Positions 1-8,134 of a stretch of 31,691 nucleotides of DNA are shown in pieces. Both the position numbers and the translations under genes were made by a program. Location: assembly GCA_900547725.1 (NCBI GenBank), contig URHR01000017.1:1-31691 (forward strand), given 5' to 3'. Positions within the stretch are counted from its first letter, which is position 1; every line of letters begins with the position of its first letter. Under the pieces are notes generated by a model. The model made no database searches, was not told the DNA's origin, and was given only the letters and a program-made list of their open reading frames with translations. The stretch comes from an uncultured Eubacteriales bacterium (GTDB lineage Bacteria; Bacillota; Clostridia; Oscillospirales; CAG-272).

Positions 1-29
1 AACAGCCCTCTTTGTCATCTCTGAGGAAA

Positions 30-73
30 CGCCTGCGGCGTTAAGTCGAACCCCGAAGGGGCGCCCGCAGGCG
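30..73. repeat. Nested palindrome at left window edge
   Basis: A 9-base arm (CGCCTGCGG, 30-38) is complementary to CCGCAGGCG (65-73), and a smaller CCCC-GAA-GGGG hairpin (51-61) sits between them. It could form a cruciform or a branched RNA hairpin. No gene start or promoter is evident in positions 1-204. The segment resembles the palindromic modules at 20254-20578 and 23979-24267 in style, including a GCCTGC/GCAGGC arm. Confidence 0.6.
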
Positions 74-136
74 GGATCTCGGCACTCGTGTAAGGCATCC
101 CGTTATCTTCTTCCGTTAAAAGTTCTTGAAAGGGTC

Positions 137-168
137 AAGGGGAAACTTCTTCCAAGAAGTTTCCCCTT
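137..168 (-). terminator. Perfect 15-bp hairpin after isomerase; possible operon terminator
   Basis: The arms 137-151 and 154-168 are perfectly complementary with a 2-base loop. On the minus strand the hairpin follows the stop codon of the sugar-phosphate isomerase by about 36 bases, where a terminator for the four-gene minus operon is expected. The downstream T-run is poor (gaccctttc), so termination is inferred only. The core CTTCTTGGAAGAAG resembles hairpin cores at 20289-20314 and 20514-20545, so this may be another copy of the same repeat family. Confidence 0.45.
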
Positions 169-170
169 GC

Positions 171-197
171 GCATCCCTCGCATCCCTCGCATCCCTC
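171..197. repeat. 9-bp tandem repeat (gcatccctc x3)
   Basis: Three perfect copies of gcatccctc lie in a row, followed by a diverged fourth (gcgtcc), immediately downstream of the stop codon of the minus-strand isomerase. It is non-coding simple-sequence repeat DNA, and no function can be assigned. Confidence 0.75.
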
Positions 198-204
198 GCG
201 TCCT

Positions 205-1041
205 TTATTTTCTGCGCTCCTTGAGGGCGGCGAAGCGGCAGGCGGCGGCATAGGCGCGGGCGAAATAGTCGGCGTCATCCATGCTCGCATAGCGGTCGTT
301 GTCGTGGCGATCCGGCTTGGACTCGCGGTTCAGTTCAAATGTCAGCGTGCCGTTGTAGCCGTGCGCGTTGAGACGGTCGGCAATGTTGTCCCAGTCGGCG
401 ATTCCGTCAAACGGGAGCAGGTGCAGGTCGTCTGTCCATGTAATGTTGCCGTCAAAATTGCGGATGCCCAGATTGTCGTTGATGTGCGTGCAGACCAGAC
501 GGTCACCGTACAGCGCGAGCATATCCCGGCTGCGGTTGTAGCACATCTCGTGCCCCGTGTCCCAACAGAAGCCGAGGTTGGGGTGGGAGGGGAAGGTGTT
601 CATCAGCGCGGCGAGGTACTCTTCACCCTCGGTATTCTCCAGTGCGACCGTGACCCCGCATTTCTCCGCTTCCGCAAGAATTTTTGCAAAATTACGCGGA
701 CCTTCGGGCGTTGGCGTGTGGTCGCGGAAGCCGATAAAGGCGTGCATGACCATAATCGGTACCCGAACGGCGGCGCAGACGTGCAGGCATTCGATCAGTT
801 CCGCCACCGCGTCGTCCGCTTCCGCTCCGGATTTCCAGAGACGGTCGGCTTTTCCGAACGGCGCGTGGACCGACTGAAAGTTCAGCCCCAGTTCGTCCGC
901 CTTTTCGCGAAACGGCATGAGGTCTGTTCCGCGCGACCAACCGATGAAGAAGCCCTCAAAGCCGATCTTTTTCCATTCCTCCATGCGCTGCAGCGCAATG
1001 GCTTGGTCGTTGATGCCGAGACAGAGCTTGGTTTTCCACAT
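205..1041 (-). CDS. Sugar phosphate isomerase/epimerase (AP-endonuclease-2-like TIM barrel)
   Basis: This 278-residue protein is of the xylose-isomerase-like TIM-barrel superfamily, which uses a divalent metal to isomerise or epimerise sugars and related compounds in the cytosol. Expected metal-ligand motifs are visible: ALENTEG (about residue 135), CWDTGHE (about 160), CTHINDN (about 185) and FELN near the C terminus. The length is normal. The start is supported by a GGAG site (1051-1054) ten bases upstream. The gene begins 13 bases after the helicase stop codon, so it is the fourth gene of the terB-brxD-helicase operon. Its substrate cannot be read from sequence. Whether it belongs functionally to the cassette or is a passenger is open. 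A second member of the superfamily lies at 19491. Confidence 0.88.
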   Translation of the reverse strand: MWKTKLCLGINDQAIALQRMEEWKKIGFEGFFIGWSRGTDLMPFREKADELGLNFQSVHAPFGKADRLWKSGAEADDAVAELIECLHVCAAVRVPIMVMHAFIGFRDHTPTPEGPRNFAKILAEAEKCGVTVALENTEGEEYLAALMNTFPSHPNLGFCWDTGHEMCYNRSRDMLALYGDRLVCTHINDNLGIRNFDGNITWTDDLHLLPFDGIADWDNIADRLNAHGYNGTLTFELNRESKPDRHDNDRYASMDDADYFARAYAAACRFAALKERRK

Positions 1042-1054
1042 AACAGAATTCTCC

Positions 1055-3286
1055 TCAGTATTCTTTGAAAATTTCCAGAATCCGCCGTCCCGCTTCCTCC
1101 GCGTTCAGCTTGTCGACTGCAAACGCGTGGCGGAGCAGATCGGTCGGAATATAATCGTCGTATTTTTCAAACAGCGGGACTTCGCCCGAGGAGACCAGCG
1201 TGTGTGGATCAATGCCCGCTGCGGCTTGGTCGGCAAGAACCCGCATCAGTTCGTAATCCGTCCCCTTGCTCATTTTGAAGGCGATGAAATAGCAACCCTC
1301 GTACTCCACGCCGGTAATGCCGAATCGCGCGCTCTGCCCCTGAATCAGCCGCCGGACTGTTCGGAAAGAGCGCGTCCCGAGCCACGGGAAAAGGCAGTAG
1401 GAGTAGCCGCCGAGGTGAATCAGCGAATGCTCGGTCAGACCCGTGTTCCGCGCCACGTGGCGCGCCACCTCCAACCGCTTCTGCGCGTTCGGCTTGAGGT
1501 AGGGGTAGACCGTGTCCTCGCGCAGAACCTGCCGCATCCGCTCGGCAATGCGGGTATGGACTTCGCCGTAATCGCCCGGCCACGAGACTTCCATCTTGCC
1601 TTCCACGGGCTGAACGTAGATCAGCTTCCGCTGAATGTCCAGTTCTTCCACTTCCCAGACCCGCCCCGCGAGCGCGAACCGGTCGCCGACGGGCGGCGGG
1701 GTGGTGATGGTTCCGATTTCGTCAGATCCCGCGCGGACCGTGTAGTCCTCGCTGTCTTTGAACACCGCGTAGAATTTGAAGCTTTTCAGAAGCCGCTCGC
1801 CCGCAAGCCCGACGATGACGGTTTTTTCTTCGGTCATTTCCAGAAAATCGTTGTTCAGCATGGAGAGAAGCAGAACCTTGTAGTCTTCCTTGCTGACCGA
1901 TGCAAACGGAGGGAGCGCCAGAACGCGCTCGGCAAGCCGCCGCACGGTCAACTCTCCGGAAGCCGCCAGAATGCTCAGCGTCTGGTGGAACAGCAGGCTG
2001 AACGGTTGCTTCCGCATGATGGGCGGCTCGATGAAGCGCTCCTCGCGGTACAGTTCGATAATGGCGATCGCCTTGAGCAGTTCCCACGGCATCAGATGCG
2101 GCAGGGGCGTATTCGGGAGCGGATCTTCTTCGCGGAAAACCATCATCATTTCGGGAGGCTGTCCGCGCCTGCCCGAACGTCCGAGCCGTTGCAGAAAGCT
2201 TGTGACCGAGTTGGGGGACTGGTTTTGCAGAACCCGCTCCAGTTTGCCGATGTCAATGCCGAGTTCCATCGTAACGGTGGCGCAGGTGACCGTCGGAGGT
2301 CCTTCTTCGTCCTTCATTTTCAGTTCGGCTTCCTCGCGGAGCGCCGCCGAGAGGTTGCCGTGGTGGATCAGGAAATCGTCGGGATCGCCGCGCAGACGGG
2401 CAATCTGGCGGAAGGTTGCGCAAAGGTATTCGGTCTCTTCGCGGGAGTTGGAAAAGACCAATGCCCGCTTGCCCTGCACGCAGTCGTACATGAAGGTGTA
2501 GCCTGCGTCGTAAACAATGGGAGCTGGGGAGGGGGACGGCTCGTCCTTCGGTTCGGTCGCCTGCTCCTCGCGGGGGGGCTGCACATAGAAATGTTCCAAC
2601 CCCAAGCGCCAGCGCAGAGCGCCTTGGGCAAAGCGCGGAATGTCGGTCGCCCGCCCCGAGCCTGCCGAGAGCCACGCCGCCGCCAGTTCGGGGTCGCCCA
2701 CCGTTGCGGAAAGCCCCACGCGGCGCGGGTGGCAGCCGATCGTGCGCCCGATGCGGGCAAGCTGACAGAGAATCTGGTTGCCGCGATCCGAGCCGGTCAG
2801 CGTGTGGATTTCGTCAATCACAACGAACCGCAGATCGCCGAACAGCCGCACGATGTCGTTGCTTCGGTTGATGAGCATCGCTTCCAGCGATTCGGGGGTG
2901 ATCTGCAGGATTCCGCGCGGGCGCTCGAGCAGTTTTTTCTTGTGGGATTGCGCCACGTCGCCGTGCCAGTGCGTGACGGGAATCCCGCTTTCCTCCAGCA
3001 AATCCGCAATGCGCCCGAACTGGTCGTTAATCAGGCTTTTCAGCGGGGCAATGTACAGCACGCCAACGCTCTCGGGCGGATTCTCGCAGAGCAGGGAGAG
3101 GATGGGGAAGAACGCCGCCTCGGTCTTGCCGCTTGCGGTGGAGGAAGTCAGGAGCAGGTTGTTTTCGCTCCCGAGGATGGATTCCGCCGCCGCAACCTGC
3201 ACGTCGCGCAGGGAATCCCAGTTGTGGGCATAGATGAATTCCCGGATGAAGTCGGGAAACCGCCCGAAAATCTCGTCTCCTCTCAT
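1055..3286 (-). CDS. DEAD/DEAH-box helicase, Lhr-like
   Basis: This superfamily 2 helicase of 743 residues has all core motifs: motif I TASGKT (about 50-55), motif II DEIH (158-161), motif III SAT (193-195), VFSNSREETEYL (motif IV, about 277), ELGIDIG (motif V, about 341) and QRLGRSGRRG (motif VI, 366-375). Beyond the RecA domains it keeps the Lhr-type extension: a winged-helix-like stretch, then a segment with VGDRFALAGRVWEVEELD that resembles the Lhr beta-barrel core. It probably unwinds or translocates on nucleic acid using ATP. Its ATG overlaps the stop codon of the upstream ATPase gene (ATGA, 3286-3283), which implies translational coupling. It is the third gene of the terB cassette. The helicase identity is secure; the biological role is inferred from its partners. 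Confidence 0.93.
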   Translation of the reverse strand: MRGDEIFGRFPDFIREFIYAHNWDSLRDVQVAAAESILGSENNLLLTSSTASGKTEAAFFPILSLLCENPPESVGVLYIAPLKSLINDQFGRIADLLEESGIPVTHWHGDVAQSHKKKLLERPRGILQITPESLEAMLINRSNDIVRLFGDLRFVVIDEIHTLTGSDRGNQILCQLARIGRTIGCHPRRVGLSATVGDPELAAAWLSAGSGRATDIPRFAQGALRWRLGLEHFYVQPPREEQATEPKDEPSPSPAPIVYDAGYTFMYDCVQGKRALVFSNSREETEYLCATFRQIARLRGDPDDFLIHHGNLSAALREEAELKMKDEEGPPTVTCATVTMELGIDIGKLERVLQNQSPNSVTSFLQRLGRSGRRGQPPEMMMVFREEDPLPNTPLPHLMPWELLKAIAIIELYREERFIEPPIMRKQPFSLLFHQTLSILAASGELTVRRLAERVLALPPFASVSKEDYKVLLLSMLNNDFLEMTEEKTVIVGLAGERLLKSFKFYAVFKDSEDYTVRAGSDEIGTITTPPPVGDRFALAGRVWEVEELDIQRKLIYVQPVEGKMEVSWPGDYGEVHTRIAERMRQVLREDTVYPYLKPNAQKRLEVARHVARNTGLTEHSLIHLGGYSYCLFPWLGTRSFRTVRRLIQGQSARFGITGVEYEGCYFIAFKMSKGTDYELMRVLADQAAAGIDPHTLVSSGEVPLFEKYDDYIPTDLLRHAFAVDKLNAEEAGRRILEIFKEY

Positions 3287-4683
3287 AGGTCAAGTTCGTC
3301 GATGGTGTAGGTTTTGGCGGGGGCGTTCTCTGCGGCGGGCGCGTTCTGCTTGCCGCCTCCGTCCGTATCGCCGCGTTCCTCATCGTTGTCTCCGTGACGG
3401 AGCGTGACCGCACTGCCCACCACGTCGTCAAAGGTTGCTTCGGGATTCTGCATCAGGATATTCAGCACCGTCATGTAGTCGCGGAGCATTTCGCGCGGCG
3501 TGATGAGGCTGTCAGCTCCCGCGCGGGAAAGACAGATCTGCAAAAAGCGCGTCATCTGCTCTTCGTTCACGCGCGGCGTGATACCGTAGTACTGCGCGTA
3601 AAGTCCCGTAATGCGCACGGTCAGCGCGTACAGCTCGTCGTCCGAGAGACGGCGCAGACGGATCACAGGACCGATCAGGTTCTTGTACCCTTCGGGCGAG
3701 AAGCGGCTGTCGCACAGCCGACTGCGGAGCGCTTCGTAGCTGAACAGCCCCCGCCGTGTGTCCTCGAGGAACTGCGGCGTTCCGCCAAGCACCAAAGCAA
3801 GCCCCGGGGCACGTCCCTGCAGGGTATCGTTGAACATGGAAAGAATCTTTTCGTAGTTGTTCTCGCGGCTTACGCGATGCGGAATCTTGTAAAGGTTGAC
3901 GCATTCGTCGATGAAAACCACCAACCCGCGATAGCCCATTACCCGCGCCATGGAAGCCCACAGTTTGAGAAAATCGTACCAGTTGTCGTCGTCGATGATG
4001 ACCGATACCGAAAAGCCCAGTTCGTTGCGCGCTTCGGTTTTGGTGGAGAATTCCCCGCGCAGCCAGCGCAGGCAGGCGCTCTTGCGCGCGTCGTCTCCCT
4101 CGGTGTAGGCGCGGTAATAGGCGGTGAGGACGTGCGCGAAATCAAAGCCGCCCACAAGGAATTCCAACTCCTGCACCGCTTCCGCCACACGGCGGTTCAG
4201 CTCGGCGGAGAAGCGTTCGTCCTCGGGAGAGATTCCGCCCGCGGCGATGTCGTTCTGGAATCCCGTGATCCAGCGCGCAATCACGCGCGGCAGAGCGCCG
4301 CCGTCGGGCGCGGCTTTGGAGGCAAGGTTTTTCATCAGTTCGCGGTAGGTCGCAACGCCGCTTCCGCCGCTGCCGTACAGGCGGCGCTCGGGGGAGAGGT
4401 CTGCGTCCGCCGTCAGAAAGCCGCGTTCCAGCGCGTAGCCGCGGATCAGCTGAATCAGAAAGCTTTTGCCGCTTCCGTATCTGCCGATCAGAAAGCGCAT
4501 TGAGCCGCCGCCGTCGTTGACCGTTTCCAGGTCGGAGAGCAGCGCCGCGATTTCGTCCTTTCTGCCGATGGCAAGGTAGGGCGCGCCCGCGCGCGGGACA
4601 ACGCCCGCCGAAACCGACGCGAGAAGCGAGGACAGGATTCGCCGGGGAACCTGCCGGATGTCGGGATTGGTGTTCTGTTCCAT
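3283..4683 (-). CDS. BrxD-like P-loop ATPase (DUF2791)
   Basis: This P-loop ATPase of 466 residues resembles the BREX-system ATP-binding family (BrxD, DUF2791). Walker A is GRYGSGKS (67-74) and Walker B is GLVVFIDE (253-260); a later VLGGTPQF segment (about 298-305) fits a sensor-1 position. A degenerate low-complexity C-terminal tail (about 435-460) precedes ELDL. A longer open frame extends upstream, but the start at 4683 is chosen because GGAGA lies just upstream, within the end of the TerB gene, whose stop codon is one base away (TGA-T-ATG). In BREX this family partners helicases on DNA; here neither PglX methylase nor PglZ nor BrxC is next to it. It probably loads or regulates the neighbouring Lhr-like helicase, which is inference. 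Confidence 0.85.
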   Translation of the reverse strand: MEQNTNPDIRQVPRRILSSLLASVSAGVVPRAGAPYLAIGRKDEIAALLSDLETVNDGGGSMRFLIGRYGSGKSFLIQLIRGYALERGFLTADADLSPERRLYGSGGSGVATYRELMKNLASKAAPDGGALPRVIARWITGFQNDIAAGGISPEDERFSAELNRRVAEAVQELEFLVGGFDFAHVLTAYYRAYTEGDDARKSACLRWLRGEFSTKTEARNELGFSVSVIIDDDNWYDFLKLWASMARVMGYRGLVVFIDECVNLYKIPHRVSRENNYEKILSMFNDTLQGRAPGLALVLGGTPQFLEDTRRGLFSYEALRSRLCDSRFSPEGYKNLIGPVIRLRRLSDDELYALTVRITGLYAQYYGITPRVNEEQMTRFLQICLSRAGADSLITPREMLRDYMTVLNILMQNPEATFDDVVGSAVTLRHGDNDEERGDTDGGGKQNAPAAENAPAKTYTIDELDL

Positions 4684-4684
4684 A

Positions 4685-6412
4685 TCAGTCTCCTTTCCGT
4701 GTTTCGGAGAGAATTTCGTCCAGTCGGTCGCGGTAATCGTCGAGAACCCGCCAGCCGTCGCCGCAGTCCTCCAGAAGAATATCGCCCGTTTCGTCGGTGG
4801 ACAATTCGTTGATTTCATCTGCCAGTGCGTCGGGAAGCGAGCCGAGCGCCTGTGCCGCCGCGCGGATTTTCGCGTTGTCCGCTTCGCGCACCGCCGCAAG
4901 GAAGGCGGCATAGCGGGCATAGGGCGAGGCCACTGCGGGCGGCTGTTCCGCCGCTTTTTCTTCCGTCTGCGGCGCAACCGCAGGGACGGGGGATTCCGCT
5001 GTCGCGGAAACGTCCTTTTCTTCCGCTTCAAACGCTTCCACAAGCCGCTCGGTCGTGTCCCACGAGGCGCGTTCGATCTCGGCGGCGCGGGCGGGGTCGA
5101 GCGGCAGAGCGGGAAGGTCGTAGAGTGCCTCATATGCGGGCGGTTCTTCCGTTTTTGCGGGACGTCGCGTCTCTTTTTTCGGCAGAAGCGCGGCGCATTC
5201 CGCGTCGATCGCTTCGCGTGCCTCGGTCGGAAGCGCGTAGACCGTCATGCGGGAACGGATGCCGAGCGCGGCGCGGAGCTTGTTTTCGGTGTATTTTACA
5301 ATATCGGTAACCAGAAACCGCAACTCGTGCGAGCGGGAGAAGGAGCAATAGCTGACCTCCAGCCGTCGGCGGTTCTCCGAGGCGCAAAGCGCGCCGTTAT
5401 AGGCAAAGCGGGAAAGCTTGCTGTCGTCCATCCCAAGCCCCGAGAACAGTTTTCCGTCGCGGCTGAGCCGATCCATCACGGCGGATAGCACGGTCGGAAT
5501 CACGCGGTCGAACTGCGGGCGTGTTTCGGGCGTGCAGAACTTGCTTTTGCGGTAGTCGTAGTTGGAGGCAAAGCAGAGGAGCGCCTGCAGATATCCGTCC
5601 GCCCCGCCCGCGACGTAAAATTCCTTCAGCGTGCAGTGCCGCATGATCTCCGTGCGATCCTCGTGGGACAGCACGGGCGGCGGCAGACAGTGAATCAGGC
5701 TGTAATCGCAGATCCATTCAGGCAGATACCCCGAAAGCTGCGGGTAAGCCGCGCGGTAGTTCTGCCAGAGGCGAACCAAGGTTGCTTGCCCATCGGTCGT
5801 GTCGCCGTGCTCCGCAAGGTTGATGATTTCAAACGCAAGAAGGAGCAGATAGCTGTAGTCGGTTGCGGGGCAGACCCCTTTGCGGATGCAGTCCCGCAGG
5901 CAAAGATACCAGTCGAGTTGGGCGCGGGTCATCTGGTCGTATTGCGGAACGTAGGAGAAGAACGGAATCGGCTGCGCGGGGCTTCCGCGGCGCTTTGCAA
6001 GCGCTTGCGCGGTGCGGCAGAACGCGTCGTAATAGGTGTGCGTGGAGCGTGGGAGATAGACCGACACGCGGTGCAGCAGCGCGCTGTCCGGTTCGTATTC
6101 CAGAATCGGCGCGGGCGCGGGCGGCGGGGCGGGAAAGACCGAGCGGCGAACCGATGTTCCCAAAAGCGGCGCTTCGTGCGGGTGCACGACCGTATTTTCC
6201 CGATCTTTCGCGGGCGGCGGAAGCGGCTCCGCATGATAGAGCGGCGGGTTTGCCGCGTCGGTTGCGTCGGGCGTTTTTGCCGCCACCGTGACCTCTTCGG
6301 CTTCGGTGTTCCGACTCCGCGCAGGCACTCTGCGGGTCGGCAGAAGCGCGTCAATGTCCCAGAAGCGATCCAACTCCGCCGCACGCCCGTCTTTTTTGTT
6401 GTCCCGTTCCAT
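4685..6412 (-). CDS. TerB-N/TerB-C domain protein
   Basis: This 575-residue soluble protein is the first gene of the operon. An N-terminal FWDIDALLP motif (17-25) precedes a proline-rich linker (about 60-105). Then comes a TerB-N domain (about 115-250) with the typical QLDWYLCLRDCIRKG and SYLLLLAFEIINL segments, and a C-terminal TerB-C region (about 340-575) split by an Ala/Pro/Glu-rich insert (about 470-510) and ending in GWRVLDDYRDRLDEIL. TerB-type domains come from tellurite-resistance-linked stress systems, and TerB-N/C proteins have been predicted to act with DNA-processing enzymes. The start at 6412 is set by AAGGAGGTG just upstream; the frame runs further upstream, but that part overlaps the promoter. 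It is probably the scaffold or sensor subunit of the ATPase-helicase pair that follows. Confidence 0.85.
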   Translation of the reverse strand: MERDNKKDGRAAELDRFWDIDALLPTRRVPARSRNTEAEEVTVAAKTPDATDAANPPLYHAEPLPPPAKDRENTVVHPHEAPLLGTSVRRSVFPAPPPAPAPILEYEPDSALLHRVSVYLPRSTHTYYDAFCRTAQALAKRRGSPAQPIPFFSYVPQYDQMTRAQLDWYLCLRDCIRKGVCPATDYSYLLLLAFEIINLAEHGDTTDGQATLVRLWQNYRAAYPQLSGYLPEWICDYSLIHCLPPPVLSHEDRTEIMRHCTLKEFYVAGGADGYLQALLCFASNYDYRKSKFCTPETRPQFDRVIPTVLSAVMDRLSRDGKLFSGLGMDDSKLSRFAYNGALCASENRRRLEVSYCSFSRSHELRFLVTDIVKYTENKLRAALGIRSRMTVYALPTEAREAIDAECAALLPKKETRRPAKTEEPPAYEALYDLPALPLDPARAAEIERASWDTTERLVEAFEAEEKDVSATAESPVPAVAPQTEEKAAEQPPAVASPYARYAAFLAAVREADNAKIRAAAQALGSLPDALADEINELSTDETGDILLEDCGDGWRVLDDYRDRLDEILSETRKGD

Positions 6413-6448
6413 TTCCGCACCTCCTTTTTCGGGTCTTCTGAATATTTC

Positions 6449-6477
6449 ATTATAGCATGTTTTTGCGGTCTTGTCAA
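6449..6477 (-). promoter_or_regulatory. Consensus sigma-A promoter of the terB-brxD-helicase operon
   Basis: On the minus strand TTGACA (6477-6472) and TATAAT (6454-6449) are separated by exactly 17 bases, a perfect housekeeping promoter. Transcription would start near 6442, about 30 bases before the TerB start. A perfect consensus suggests strong basal expression unless a repressor acts. Confidence 0.9.
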
Positions 6478-6675
6478 TTCTTTTGGAAATAAAAACGCAA
6501 AAAACAGGATCGGCGGAAACCCGCACGGGGAAAGACGGATGCGTCGGAATCCGCATTTGTCGGATTTACCGCAAACAAACCTGATTTTTCATCGAAGTTT
6601 GTGCGGAGACAATGAAAAAGACTGTCCTTTTTGATGATTGTTACCCGAATTCGCACAGTTTTCCGCGTGCGGATC
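6478..6675. other. Spacer between two divergent promoters
   Basis: No gene is seen here. The stretch contains a 12-base sequence, GTGCGGAGACAA (6601-6612), repeated exactly at 6761-6772 beyond the rightward promoter. It also holds an A/T-rich inverted repeat, AAAAAG-ACTGTC-CTTTTT (about 6615-6632), and several loose GGCGGAAnCCGC-like words. Any regulatory function is speculative. Confidence 0.5.
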
Positions 6676-6704
6676 TTGACAGAATCTCTTTTTTATGATA
6701 TAAT
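6676..6704 (+). promoter_or_regulatory. Consensus sigma-A promoter of the glycan operon
   Basis: TTGACA (6676-6681) and TATAAT (6699-6704) are spaced by 17 bases. The predicted start site near 6711 leaves a leader of about 200 bases before the aminotransferase gene. Confidence 0.9.
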
Positions 6705-6811
6705 AGAACGAATTCCAAACCGATTCGCTTTTTCCAAACGAAAAAATCGGACTTGCGGCGGTGCGGAGACAAAGAACCCGTGTAGTTTTGAAATAAAAAT
6801 GAGCGGCTGGT

Positions 6812-6890
6812 GTCCCCGGGTGGGGACTGTGCAGTCCGATTGAACCGTGAGACGGAGAAGGCGGGTCGTCCTGCTTGCCGTCGGAACGGT
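6812..6890 (+). promoter_or_regulatory. Structured 5' leader of glycan operon, unassigned
   Basis: Two mutually exclusive hairpins overlap: GTCCCC-GGGT-GGGGAC (6812-6827) and GGACT-GTGC-AGTCC (6824-6837). They are followed by a long imperfect hairpin (6844-6890) in which ACCGT/ACGGT and GACGG/CCGTC arms enclose an inner CGGG-TCGT-CCTG stem. The ribosome site AGAGGTG (6901-6907) follows directly. The arrangement could regulate translation or transcription. I do not recognise a known riboswitch core and see no T-run. Confidence 0.4.
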
Positions 6891-6913
6891 GTTTGTATAA
6901 AGAGGTGTAATCG

Positions 6914-8134
6914 ATGTCATCGGAACGTGAGAAAATCATTTCATTCAGCCCCCCCGATATTTCCGAGATGGAAATCGAGGAGGTTTGCGCAGCGCTTCGC
7001 TCCGGTTGGATCACAACCGGTCCGCGAACCAAAAAACTGGAAAAAGAACTTGCGGAATGGATCGGAACCGAAAAATGCGTTTGTCTGAATTCGCAGACAG
7101 CCTGTGCGGAATTGGTGCTTCGCGTACTGGGCGTGGGAGAGGGCGACGAGGTTGTGGTGCCCGCCTATACCTACACCGCTTCGGCGTCGGTGATCGACCA
7201 TGTGGGCGCAAAAATTGTGCTGATCGATTCGCAGAAGGACAACGTGGAGATGGACTACGACGCGTTGGAAGCCGCGATCAACGAGCGTACAAAGGCTATC
7301 ATTCCCGTGGATCTGGGCGGCGTTCCCTGCGATTATGCCCGCATTTTTGAAATTGCGGAGCGGAAAAAGCACCTGTTCAAGCCTGCCAACGATCTGCAAC
7401 GGGCGATCGGCAGAGTAGCGGTCTGCGCGGACACGGCGCACGCGCTGGGGGCAAAATGGCACGGCAAAATGATCGGAACGGTGGCGGATTTCTCCTGCTT
7501 CAGTTTCCACGCGGTCAAGAATTTCACAACCGCCGAGGGCGGCGCGATTACTTGGATGCTCCCTGCGGCGGTTGACAGCGAGGCGCTTTACCATCAGTTC
7601 CAGTTGCTCAGCCTGCACGGACAATCCAAAGACGCGCTTTCCAAAACCCGTCCGGGCGACTGGGAATACGATGTCGTGGGGTTGTGGTACAAGTGCAATA
7701 TGACCGATATGGCGGCGGCGCTCGGGTTGGCACAGTTTCAGCGGTATCCGCATATCCTGAAGCGCAGACGGGATATTGTTGCCTGTTATGACGCCGCGAT
7801 CAGACCGCTTGGCATTCAGGTGTTGGATCACTTCAACGCCGAGCATGAGTCCTCGGGGCATCTGTATATTACCCGCGTTCCGGGAATCACTTCGGAACAG
7901 CGGAACGAGATCATTCATAAAATGGCGGACTGCGGTATCGCCTGCAACGTGCATTACAAGCCGTTGCCGATGCACACGGCGTACAAGGCGCTCGGCTTTG
8001 ACATTGCCGATTTCCCGAACGCTTACGCCTGCTTTGAAAACGAGATCACCCTGCCGCTTCACACCTGTCTTTCGGACGAGGATGTGGAATATGTGAAGGA
8101 GAATTACGTCAGAATTCTGAAAGAGTATTTGTAA
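6914..8134 (+). CDS. DegT/DnrJ/EryC1/StrS-family sugar aminotransferase
   Basis: This 406-residue PLP enzyme (aspartate aminotransferase fold) normally transfers an amino group to a keto sugar on a nucleotide carrier, giving amino sugars for surface glycans. The family pattern is clear: SGWITTGPRTKKLE near the N terminus, PAYTYTASASV (about 83-93), CADTAHALG with the PLP-ring aspartate (about 173), and SFHAVKNFTTAEGG with the Schiff-base lysine at about 202. It is the first gene of a five-gene operon and overlaps the next gene by one base. No nucleotide-sugar dehydratase that would make its keto substrate is nearby, so that step must be encoded elsewhere. The start is supported by AGAGGTG. 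Confidence 0.93.
   Translation: MSSEREKIISFSPPDISEMEIEEVCAALRSGWITTGPRTKKLEKELAEWIGTEKCVCLNSQTACAELVLRVLGVGEGDEVVVPAYTYTASASVIDHVGAKIVLIDSQKDNVEMDYDALEAAINERTKAIIPVDLGGVPCDYARIFEIAERKKHLFKPANDLQRAIGRVAVCADTAHALGAKWHGKMIGTVADFSCFSFHAVKNFTTAEGGAITWMLPAAVDSEALYHQFQLLSLHGQSKDALSKTRPGDWEYDVVGLWYKCNMTDMAAALGLAQFQRYPHILKRRRDIVACYDAAIRPLGIQVLDHFNAEHESSGHLYITRVPGITSEQRNEIIHKMADCGIACNVHYKPLPMHTAYKALGFDIADFPNAYACFENEITLPLHTCLSDEDVEYVKENYVRILKEYL

Noticed and set aside
1..204. A CRISPR-like array suggested by short repeats at the window start
   Set aside because: The repeats are directly adjacent 9-mers and palindromes, without unique spacers of uniform length.
304..1068. Plus-strand frames opposite the first isomerase
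   Set aside because: The minus-strand protein has the metal-ligand motifs and a ribosome site; the plus frames have neither.
917..3310. A 797-codon plus-strand open frame opposite the helicase
   Set aside because: It lies antisense to a helicase with every SF2 motif intact; its translation has no recognisable domain and is typical of a high-GC shadow frame.
3283..6412. A complete BREX system
   Set aside because: Only the BrxD-like ATPase and a helicase are present; no BrxA, BrxB, BrxC, PglX or PglZ gene occurs in the window.
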